Shown: one piece after another, positions 55,118 through 64,000 of the stretch
Numbering within the stretch: position 1 is the stretch's first letter
Layout of the letters: each line of letters opens with the position of its first letter
Assembly: GCA_030323885.1 (NCBI GenBank)
Contig: CM059194.1
Span: forward strand, 30,173,367-30,237,366
Length of the DNA: 64,000 nt
Direction: 5' to 3'
Origin: Branchipolynoe longqiensis
Lineage: Eukaryota > Annelida > Polychaeta > Phyllodocida > Polynoidae
The notes under the pieces: generated by a model
What the model was told of the DNA's origin: nothing
The model's database searches: none
Seen by the model: the letters and a program-made list of their open reading frames with translations, nothing else
Program-made: the position numbers and the translations under genes

Positions 55118-56275
55118 AACATCCACACTCAGAACCACACTCACACCCATACTCACACCCAGATCCACACAAACATTCACACCCACACAAACACTCACAC
55201 CCATACCCGCATCCATATCCACACCTGCACCTGTATCCACACCCACATCCACATCCAGAACCACACTCACACCAGCACCAATGCTCACACCCAGCTACCT
55301 CACTCCCACATCCACACCCATATTCATACCCACACCCACATCCACACTCACAACCACCCCCACACCAACACTCACATCAACACCAACATCCACACTTACA
55401 CTCACTCACACCCACACTCATACCCATACCCACATCCACACCCATATCTGCACCACACCCATACCCACACCCACACCCGCACCCACACTCACACCCACAC
55501 CCACACTCGCACCCACAACCACACTCACACCCACACCCACTCACACACCCACACCCACACCCATGCCCACATCCTCAACCACACCACACCCATATTCACA
55601 CCCACTCACTCACACCCACGCCCTCACCCACGCCGTCATCCTCGACAACGCTCCCATTCATACCAACACTCACACTCACACCTACACCCACACCCATACC
55701 CACTCACCCCACTCCCATACCCACATCCACTCACACCCACACCCTCACCCACACCCACTCACTCACACCCACGCCCTCACCCACGCCTTCATCCTCGACA
55801 ACGCTCCCATTCACACCGTCACTCATACCCACACCTACACCCACCCCCATACCCACTCACCCCACTCCCATACCCACATCCACTCACATCCACTCACACC
55901 CACACCCTCACCCACACCGACTCACTCACACCCACGCCCTCACCCACGCCGTCATCCTCGACAACACTCCCATTCATACCAACACTCACACCCACACCTA
56001 CACCCACACCCATACCCACTCACCCCACTCCCATACCCACACCCACTCACACCCTCACCCACACTCACTCACTCACACCCACACCCACACAGTCACACCC
56101 ACTTCCACTCACACCCATACCCATACCCACAACCACACCTGCACTCACTCACACCCATACCCACAACCACAACCACACCCACACCTGCACTCACTCACAC
56201 CCACACCCATACCCACACCCACCAACTCCCACTTCCACCCACACTCACACCGGCACCACCCACACTACCCCGCCC
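55118..56275. repeat. CAC-rich array with 160-bp higher-order repeats
   Basis: CAC-rich units throughout. In the second half a block with ACCCACGCCGTCATCCTCGA, CAACGCTCCCATTCATACCA and CTCACCCCACTCCCATACCC recurs at about 55610, 55770 and 55930. The long H/T/P-rich open frames are not genes. Confidence 0.92.
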
Positions 56276-57149
56276 CTTCTCCCGTTGCAATATGGCGCTG
56301 TCCACCGCTTGCCATCCCGCCGCCATTATGGCCGCTATAAACCAATAATTTTACCGGTAACCGGACACGGCATCCATGATGACCGCCATAAAAGCCACGA
56401 GCGGGGGAGACTTTGGGCTGGGAATAGAACCTTAAAAGCATCAGATCAGTTAGCTACCAGGGCGTCTCCGGCGTTTTAAAACAGGCGGGGAAATGGCGGG
56501 GGTGGGGGGAGGGAGGTGGGGGGAGGGGGGTGGGGGGCCGGGGAATAAGCCTAAACAAACGCGCTAACTGTCGGAATATTGAGACAGTTTGTTGAGCATA
56601 TATTTAACATGGTCTTTCCATGGTTACGATTACAGGTCACACCTATTCTAGATTGATAATATGACATTAAACTAAATGAGGCCATTTATCGACCGAGTCT
56701 AGTTGGATATCAATCTGTAAAAGGTAAGTCCTGTAACATTAACGGTGGAAAGCCGATATTAAATATTGATTGCACCAGCCTAGTTTATTATTATGTAGAT
56801 GTGCCAGTTGTCATCATTTCAATTCTTTTGTACTTTGTTGGGTTTTTTTTAGTACCTTTTAGTACCTTTTAGTACCTTTTAGTATTTGTTTACTATTTTT
56901 TAGTATTGCTTTTTTGTATATTTTGTTGTATTTTAGTTGTATTTTTAAATTTGTTGTTGGTACTCTCAGTATTTGTTCAGTATTCTTTTAGTAGGCCTAT
57001 TCTTTTAGTATTTTTTTGTATTTTCTAGGTATTTTTTAGTACTTTATAGTATTTAACTTTAAAGTAACCGGGACTATTTTGAAATCATGTTCTGCTACTG
57101 TTTCTTAAGCCAGCAATGGAGTATTTCGAACCGGCCTAACTTGAAAGTA
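56276..57149. other. VAT1L intron, unique-looking part
   Basis: G-rich tract at 56487-56540, then TTTTAGTACC repeats and T-rich AGTATTT units (56850-57060). No exon seen. Confidence 0.6.
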
Positions 57150-57235
57150 GTACTGTTGAAGTGATACTACCACCGTTAGTCTGTCTTGATATGACGTTAG
57201 ATTTTGCTAGGAGGTAAAACAACAACAAATAAACA
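57150..57235 (+). mobile_element. SINE A tail fragment
   Basis: CTTGATATGACGTTAGATTT and TGCTAGGAGGTAAAAC with AACAACAAATAAACAAAC are a tail-only piece. Confidence 0.6.
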
Positions 57236-57303
57236 AACACCTCGAGCAGATTGCCTAGCTCGTATAGCTCCGAAAACGGCCACATCTTGAGTGGGTGATG
57301 TTT

Positions 57304-57960
57304 CTCTTGCTTGGGCTTTACGTCCTAGAAACATATACGGTCATATCATTACAGGTATCGACATGTGACAGGACCAGACGGGATGGCCGAATGAGTTAGA
57401 GCATCCGTCTCCCGTGCTGGTAGATCGTGGGTTCGTGGGTTCGAACAATGGTCGAGTCAAACCAAAGACTTAAAAATTGATACTTGTCGCTTCCTAGCCA
57501 GGCGATCGGCATTATTAGGACAGGGCAAGGACTGGTGTGCTCAGTGTCAGGATAATGTGACTGAGTGGGATACCAGGTGATGGTGCCGATGGCCTGGTTT
57601 CCCAGTGGGACAGCACTATAAGATCACCATGAGTGCGCACTGTCAGTACCCATCCTGATATGACCTTAGATGTTGCTAGGACGCAAAACAACAACAAACA
57701 AACAAAACATGTGACAGTGCACACTTATGCCGACTTCAATAGCGATGCCCCTCTGGGATACCAAGCTACCAACACCATGACCCAATAACTCACCCAGTCA
57801 CATTATCCTGATACTGAGTAAACCACTCCTTGCCCAATCTTAGTTATTCCGGATACCAGGCTAGGGAGCGACAAGTATCAATTTGGCAAGTCATTGGTTT
57901 GACTCGGTCACGGTTCAAGCAATGGGAAGCCAGTCATCGCTTTTGCTGACTCAGCCATCT
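57304..57960 (-). mobile_element. SINE A, interrupted by another SINE A
   Basis: The left part (GGGCTTTACGTCCTAGAAAC to ATCGACATGTGACAG, 57304-57371) and right part (ACATGTGACAGTGCACACTT onwards to a decayed head near 57960) are one minus-strand SINE A split by the plus-strand SINE at 57372-57706. Confidence 0.85.
57372..57706 (+). mobile_element. SINE A with 11-bp target site duplication, nested in a SINE A
   Basis: The insert begins GACCAGACGGGATGGCCGAA and ends with an A-rich AACAACAAACAAACAAA tail. It is flanked by ACATGTGACAG at 57361-57371 and again at 57707-57717, a perfect 11-bp duplication of SINE A target sequence. This proves insertion by target-primed reverse transcription and defines both ends of the element (335 bp). 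Box B is partly duplicated (GTGGGTTCGTGGGTTCGAAC). Confidence 0.93.
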
Positions 57961-58224
57961 TGGCCGATCGTGCGTTGGCAGATGAAATAAACGGCTAACC
58001 ACATACCGTCGCCGTGCTTTGATTGGATTCGTTAGTACTCATTATCATTTCCTTATTGTTTTTGTTTGTTGCGTGAAAAAAAACACAACCGGTGTCACAA
58101 AATAGAATTTCCCCCAAAAAAATGTTCTCCCCCTGGCGAATCTATTTCTAAATATAACTCCCCCCCCCCACTCTCTTTGAAATAAAATGGCCCTGACCCG
58201 CGAAATTCAGGTCGAAATAAAATA

Positions 58225-59420
58225 GAGGGAAGCAGAGGAGTGGGGTGGGGGGCAGGAGGGTGGTGGTTTATAGGGAAGGGAGTGAAGGAGGTGTAGGAAG
58301 TGAGGGATGAGGTGGGAGGTGAGGGGGGCAGGAGGGTGGTGGTTTATAGGGAAGGGAGAGAAGGAGGTGTAGGAAGTGAGGGATGAGGTGGGAGGTGAGG
58401 GGGGCAGGAGGGTGGTGGTTTATAGGGAAGGGAGAGAAGGAGGTGGAGGAGGTGGAGGGATGAGGTGGGAGGTGAGGGAGGAGGGTTTGGGAGGTGAGGG
58501 GAGGTGAGATGGGGAGGTGGGAGGTGAGGGGGAGCAGGAGGGTGGTGGTTTATAGGGAAGGGAGAGAAGGAGGTGCAGGAGGTGAGGGATGAGGTGGGAG
58601 GTGAGGGAGGAGGGTTTGGGAGGTGAGGGGAGGTGAGATGGGGAGGTGGGAGGGGAGGGGGGCAGGAGGGTGGTGGTTTATAGGGAAGGGAGAGAAGGAG
58701 GTGGAGGAGGTGAGGGATGAGGTGGGAGGTGAAGGAGCAGGGTTTGGGAGGTGAGGGGAGGTGAGATGGGGAGGTGGGAGGTGAAGGGGGCAGGAGGGTG
58801 GTGGTTTATAGGGAAGGGAGAGAAGGAGGTGGAGGAGGTGAGGGATGATGTGGGAGGTGAGGGAGGAGGGTTTGGGAGGTGACGGGAGGTGAGATGGGGA
58901 GGTGGGAGGTGAGGGGTGCAGGAGGGTGGTGGTTTATAGGGAAGGGAGAGAAGGAGGTGTAGGAAGTGAGGGATGAGGTGGGAGGTGAGGGGGGCAGGAG
59001 GGTGGTGGTTTATAGGGAAGGGAGAGAAGGAGGTGGAGGAAGTGAGGGATGAGGTGGGAGGTGAGGGAGCAGAGTTTGGGAGGTGATGGGAGGTGAGATG
59101 GGGAGGTGGGAGGTGAGGGGGCAGGAGTGTGGTGGTTTATAGGGAAGGGAGAGAAGGAGGTGGAGGAGGTGAGGGATGAGGTGGGAGGTGAGGAAGGAGG
59201 GTTTGGGAGGTGAGGGGAGGTGACATGGGGAGGTGGGAGGGGAGGGGGGCAGGAGGGTGGTGGTTTATAGGGAAGGGAGAGAAGGAGGAGGTGAGGGATG
59301 AGCTGGGAGGTGAGGGAGGAGGGTTTGGGAGGGGAGGTGAGAGGTGAGGGAAGGAATGGTTAGGAGGGGAGGAGGGAGGGAAGGGAGGAGGGGATGGGAA
59401 GGGAGTGGAGAGGGAGGTTT
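58225..59420. repeat. G-rich minisatellite in the VAT1L intron
   Basis: Units of roughly 80-130 bp contain GGAGGGTGGTGGTTTATAGG, GAAGGGAGAGAAGGAGGTGG and GAGGGATGAGGTGGGAGGTG, with an optional GGAGGGTTTGGGAGGTGAGG block. About ten units. Purine-rich on the transcribed gene's coding strand. Confidence 0.93.
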
Positions 59421-59456
59421 TATTTCGAAATAAAATCTACGGGGGCGATTTGATTT

Positions 59457-59500
59457 AATTAGATGTTGCCAGGACGTAAAACTCCAACAACCAAACAAGC
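59457..59500 (+). mobile_element. SINE A tail fragment close to VAT1L exon b
   Basis: TTAGATGTTGCCAGGACGTA with AACTCCAACAACCAAACAAG is a 5'-truncated tail, 53 bp before the exon's acceptor. Confidence 0.7.
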
Positions 59501-59553
59501 TTTCGGTTTTCCACCCTGCATCCCCTAAGTATGTGTTAATCTGTTTCCTCCAG

Positions 59554-59696
59554 GGTCATGCTCTCTGCCAGCTCTGTAGGACAATGGATGATATTACAGT
59601 GTTCGGAACAGCCTCCTACTCTAAGCACGATGAGATCAAAAACAACGTAGATCACCTCTATGACCATGTGGTGGACTACACCATGGAAGTCCGCAA
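59554..59696 (+). CDS. VAT1L: VAT1-like (VAT1L-type) oxidoreductase, internal exon b
   Basis: This 143-bp exon follows a good acceptor (TTTCCTCCAG) and ends at a consensus donor (AA then GTAAGT, 59697). It reads 47 codons, beginning GHALCQLCRTMDDITVFGTA and continuing through SYSKHDEIKNNVDHLYDHV to EVR, plus two bases of a lysine codon completed by the next exon. GH completes the GGGVGxA dinucleotide-binding turn begun in the preceding exon, and QLCRT..DITVFGTAS.SKH is the VAT1 family signature after the first Rossmann helix. The preceding intron is 8117 bp and full of repeats; a SINE tail (59457-59500) lies 53 bp before the exon. No stop or frameshift is present. Confidence 0.94.
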
Positions 59697-59994
59697 GTAA
59701 GTTTTCAGACAGTTTCTTGGCAAATGAATTTTATTCATATATATATCTTGTGTTAGTGGCACAACACTTGTTTTCGGACCATACGTGTTACAGGTAAATA
59801 GGTATTTACGCAAATTGCTAACATTGTTTTTATATAATAAATTGAAGTGTGATGTAAATTCTGAAATTAAAGTGTGTACAATGCACTAAGTAATGAGTAT
59901 GAGGTACATTAAATCATTTTACATTTACATACAGGGTTTTAGTTGTTGGCTTAGGATTGCTGCACAGCAACACATCCACTATATTATATATAGC

Positions 59995-62285
59995 CAAACT
60001 GGAGGTGTATAGCAAGAATACAGCATACACTCACACTGCATATGTACAGGTAAATACATGTATATCAGCAGTACTGCATGGTCTCACACTGTAGGTGTAC
60101 AGATAAACACATCTATAGTAACAGTACAGCATACACTCACACTGTAGGTATACAGATAAGCACATGTATAGTAACAGGACAACATACACTCACACTGGAG
60201 GTGTACAGGTAAACACATCTATAGCAGCAATACAGCATGCAATCACACTATAGGTGTACAATTAAACACATCTATAGTAACAGCACAGCATACACTCAGA
60301 CTGTCGGTGTACAGGTAAACACATCTACAGTAACAGTACAGCATACACTCACACTGTAGGTGTAGAGGTAAGCACATATATAGTAACAGTACAGCATACA
60401 CTCGCACTGTAGGTGTACAGTTAAACACATCTATATTAACAGTACAGCATACACTGACACTGAAGGTGTACAGGTAAACACATCTATAGTAACAGTACAG
60501 CATACACTCACACTGTAGGTGTACAGGTAAACACATCTGTAGTAGCAGTACAGCATACACTCACACCATAGGTGTACAGGTAAAAACATCAATAGTAGCA
60601 ATACAGCATACACTCACACTGTAGGTGTACAGGTAAACACATCTATAGTAGCAGTACAGCATACACTCACACTGTAGGTGTACAGGTAAGCACATCTATA
60701 GTAACGGTACAGCATACACTCACACTGTAGATGTACAGGTAAACACATCTATAGTAACAATACAGCATACACTCACACTGTACAGGTAAAAACATCTATA
60801 GTAGCAGTACAGCATACACTCACACTCACACTGTAGGTGTACAGGTAAACACATCTATAGTAACGGTACAACAGGCAGTCACACTGTAGGTGTACAGGTA
60901 AACACATATATAGTAACAATACAGCATACCCTCACACTGTTGGTGTATAGGTAAACACATCTATAGTAACAGTACAGCATACATGCACACTGTATGTGTA
61001 CAGGTAAACATATCTATTGTAACAATACAGCATACCCTCACACTGTTGGTGTATAGGTAAACACATTCATAGTAACAGTACATCATACACTCACGCTGTA
61101 GGTGCACAGGTAAACAAATCTATAGTAACAGTGCATCATACACTCACACTGTAGATCTACAGGTAAACACATCTATCGCAGCAATACAGCATACACTCAC
61201 ACTGTAGGTGTACAGGTAAACACATATATAGTAGCAGTACAGCATACACTCACACTGTAGGATACAGGTAAACGCATCAATAGTAATGGTACAGCATACA
61301 CTCACACTGTAGGTGTACAGTTAAACACATCTAAAGTAACAGTATAGCATACACTCACACAGTAGGTGTACAGGTAAACACATCTATAGTAGCAGTACAG
61401 CATACACTCACACTGTAGGTGTACAGGTAAGCACATATATAGTAACGGTACAGCATACACTCACACTGTAGGTGGACAGGTAAACACATCTATAGTAACA
61501 ATACAGCATACCCTCACACTGTTGGTGTATAGCTAAACACATTTATAGTAACAGTACATCATACACTCACACTAAATGAGTAGAGGTAAACACATCAATA
61601 GTAACAGTACAGCATACACTCACACTGTAGGTGTACAGTTAAACACATCTATAGTGACAGTACAGCATACACTCACACTGTAGGTGTACAGGTAAACACA
61701 TCAATATTAACAGTACAACATACACTCACGCTGTATGTGTACAGTTAAACACATCTATAGTAACAGTACAGCATACACTCACACCGTAGGTGTACAGGTA
61801 AGCACATCAATAGTAACAGTACAGCATACACTCAAACTGTAGGTGTACAGTTAAACACATATATAGTAACATTACAGCATACTCTCACACTGTAGGTGTA
61901 CATGTAAACACATCAATAGTAACAGTACAGTATACACTCACGCTGTAGGTGTACAGGTAAACACATCAATAGTAACAGTACAGCATACACTCACACTGTA
62001 GGTGTACAGGTAAACACATCAATAGTAACAGTACAACATACACTCACGCTGTAGGTGCACAGGTAAACAAATCTATAGTAACAGTACAGCATACACTCAC
62101 ACTGTAGGTGTACAGTTAAACACATATATAGTAACAGTACAGCATACACTCACACTGTATGTGTACAGGTAAACACATCTATAGTAACAGTACAGCATGC
62201 AGTTACACTGTAGGTGTACATGTAAACACATCTATAGTAACAGTACAGCATGTACTCACACTGCATGTACATCAATAACACACAG
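59995..62285. repeat. 53-bp minisatellite filling VAT1L intron between exons b and c
   Basis: About 43 head-to-tail units of 53 bp cover most of the 2.7-kb intron. The core elements are CAGCATACACTCACAC, TGTAGGTGTACAGG and TAAACACATCTATAGTAAC. Variation is mostly point changes (CTATAG to CAATAG, GTAGG to GTTGG) with a few short units. Most units contain ACAGGTAAAC, which resembles a 5' splice site. Short open frames across the array are artefacts of repetition. Confidence 0.95.
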
Positions 62286-62379
62286 CTTTATAATGACTCT
62301 TATCTACATTTCTTACATTTATATAAACCTTCATATTCCTCACATCGCTATTCATACCGTGTACTGTGCATTTCTCCAG

Positions 62380-62483
62380 AATCTCCCCTGAGGGTGTGGA
62401 CTTGGTGCTTGACTGTTTGTGTGGTGAAGACACAAACAAGGGCATCGGCCTACTCAAGCCTCTCGGAAAATATGTTCTTTATG
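62380..62483 (+). CDS. VAT1L: VAT1-like (VAT1L-type) oxidoreductase, internal exon c
   Basis: This 104-bp exon follows TTTCTCCAG and ends before GTAAGT (62484). Its first base completes the lysine codon split from exon b; then it reads ISPEGVDLVLDCLCGEDTN and KGIGLLKPLGKYVLY, and the last base starts a glycine codon (phase 1 donor). ISPEGVD.VLDCLCG and LLKPLGKY..YG are strongly conserved in VAT1L-type proteins and lie in the Rossmann domain. The preceding intron (2683 bp) is almost wholly a 53-bp tandem array. The three exons join in frame without a stop. The C-terminal part (normally 130-150 more residues) is not seen in the remaining 1.5 kb, so the gene probably continues past the window. 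Confidence 0.94.
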
Positions 62484-63611
62484 GTAAGTAAGTCTGTAAA
62501 GACTGGTAGTATATTTTTAATTTCTTCCTTTTATCCAGCTTCTACAAAAAGCATTTAGATAGATACCGATACTTGAAGTAGGTCTGTACTCGCCACATCT
62601 GAGAACCACTATTTGTTTTAAAAGAAATCTAGGCACACAATTATATATATATATATATGTAATATATATATATATATCACTATATATAACTATATATCAC
62701 TGTATATCACTATATATCACTATACATATCACTATATATCACTATTTATATATCACAATATGTATAGTGATTAAGAAGGGCAATGTAAAATACGACAATT
62801 GTAATAATAAGAGTCAATAAGACAGTGTATAATACTTCAATTTCAAATATAATGTGTTTCAACAGTGAAAATAACGCAAAACAAAATCGAATAACATCTT
62901 CTGAAATCCTTTGGGATATTAGGGAATGTTTTTGTTGTTCTTGTTAATGGATGACAACATGTGAAATTACAAAAGAAATAAACATATTTACCAAAAAAAA
63001 GAAAAAAAAGAATTCCCCCATTTAAAAAATACTTTATAACTTATAATTAGCAGCTGAACCATCCAAGAAGAGTTATTTGTATGTTATATGTGTGAGGTGG
63101 CCAATAAATGTGGTGCTGACATGTACATACATTTGTGCTTCAGTACTTTGAAATTGTTATATCTGAGTTTCTGTAGATCGGCATTCCGAATGTATCCCTT
63201 ATATGAATGTAAGTTTGATGTAGAAATAACGTCTTGTGCCCACGTGGAAACATTCCTCAGGTGTCTGGTGGGCATTAGTTTTCAAATATAATCTTATGTG
63301 CTACCTTGTTGTAAAGTGCATCCTCACTTTTAGATAAAAGATTCACCCAGTACTTGTAGTACACGGGTGAAGACCAGCCTTATATAAATACAGGCGAAAA
63401 TAGCGTTAGTATGGAACATGACCTAGAAACTGTGGCTCCAGTATCAAATGGCTACCCATATAGGCACAGAGTTGGTGAAATGGGAGAGAATGCAAAAAGA
63501 CAAGATGGCGGCCGCAGAACGCCGTCGATTTCACTTTTAATTCTTATTAAGCTAGATATTATATTATATTTTTCAACTCAAAGGTAGCGGGCTATTAATA
63601 ATACATATGTA
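62484..63611. other. VAT1L intron downstream of exon c
   Basis: Starts with the exon c donor. AT-rich repeat, then unremarkable AT-rich DNA with an AAATAAACATATTTACC remnant of the LINE 3' tail (62977-62994). No further exon seen. Confidence 0.6.
62640..62760. repeat. AT-rich repeat with CACTATATAT units
   Basis: A TA run is followed by repeated TATATCACTATATATCACT. It lies just after VAT1L exon c. Confidence 0.9.
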
Positions 63612-64000
63612 ATGGGGCTGTCACACTATAATGCTTCTCGCCGGCGACCCGTCAACGTGTGGTGTTTTTGGGCGATATTTGGTGAAATATGGAGAAGCGC
63701 TGGTGGCGCGTTATCGGCGCGTCGGTACACGTCGGTACACTATCTTGGACGTTGACGGTCGGCGGACAACGTCGGCGCGCATTATTGGTCGCTGATTGTT
63801 TTGAACATGTCAAAAACTTCCAGCGACCGGCAACGCGCGGGAGTAAATGGGTAAGAACGCTAGGAGGACGTTAGGCGCGCGTCGCGCTGCGTTGGACGCG
63901 CCGGAATAACGTTATGGGAACGCTAGGAAGACGGCGCGCGCGCGGGAGGGTCGTTGCTCACACGTTGCTGTGTGTGTGTCTCTGTGTGTGTCTCTGGGTG
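63612..64000 (+). mobile_element. MITE with CTGTCACAC end and CGGCG-rich interior, cut by window end
   Basis: GGGGCTGTCACACTATAATG at 63614 resembles the ends of the MITEs at 29717 and 49588, and the interior (CGTCGGTACAC repeated, GGCGCGCGT) is CpG-rich and compositionally isolated from its AT-rich flank. The right end is outside the window. Confidence 0.6.

Noticed and set aside
55073..56479. Frames of 468 and 355 residues rich in H, T and P
   Set aside because: They are CAC-rich array artefacts inside the VAT1L intron, and the first starts inside a LINE 3' tail.
59995..62285. CRISPR-like regular repeats
   Set aside because: Units are contiguous 53-bp tandem repeats without unique spacers, in an animal intron. 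The same holds for the 22-, 25-, 30-, 42-, 80- and 88-bp arrays.

Overview
The window is animal nuclear DNA, most likely from a mollusc. Bacterial features (operons, ribosome binding sites) are absent, exons are bounded by GT/AG signals, introns are kilobases long, and repeats dominate. The mollusc call rests mainly on one SINE family (10396-10735 and 48738-48985) that I recognise from gastropod and bivalve genomes; a species call is not possible from sequence alone.

Only one host gene is supported: three internal exons on the + strand (51221-51436, 59554-59696, 62380-62483) that join in frame into about 154 residues of a VAT1-like (VAT1L-type) medium-chain dehydrogenase/reductase. The 5' exons (about the first 115-120 residues) and 3' exons (about the last 130-150) were not found, so the gene extends past the window or its small exons escape reading by eye. 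Every other long open frame is a low-complexity artefact or a transposon fragment.

Layout: 1-31 kb is intergenic or upstream DNA with tRNA-derived SINEs, an 80-bp minisatellite (2.6-4.0 kb), a G-rich array (7.2-8.5 kb), CAC-rich and 22-bp arrays (14.5-16.8 kb), a LINE RNase H fragment (19.2-20.0 kb), a LINE reverse transcriptase C-terminus (21.2-21.6 kb) and several terminal-inverted-repeat elements. 31-51 kb holds a 25-bp minisatellite, a 2.8-kb LINE inserted into a TTAA-flanked MITE (33.4-36.9 kb), dense SINEs (40-45 kb), a CR1-like LINE inserted into a minisatellite (46.2-48.4 kb) and a 664-bp MITE (49.6-50.25 kb). 51-64 kb is the VAT1L-like gene; its introns carry a MITE, a second RNase H LINE fragment inside CAC-rich DNA, a SINE nested in a SINE, a G-rich 1.2-kb array and a 2.3-kb 53-bp array.

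The most unusual structure is immediately upstream of the first VAT1L-like exon: eight tandem 88-bp units, each a degenerate copy of that exon's own 3' splice site plus its first 11 codons, followed by a stop codon. The four units nearest the exon keep the acceptor AG; the four distal ones have lost it. This is a minisatellite built from an exon boundary and a natural set of decoy acceptors. Second in interest is a stem-loop conserved in the 3' tail of a LINE family, with wobble-preserving changes between copies.
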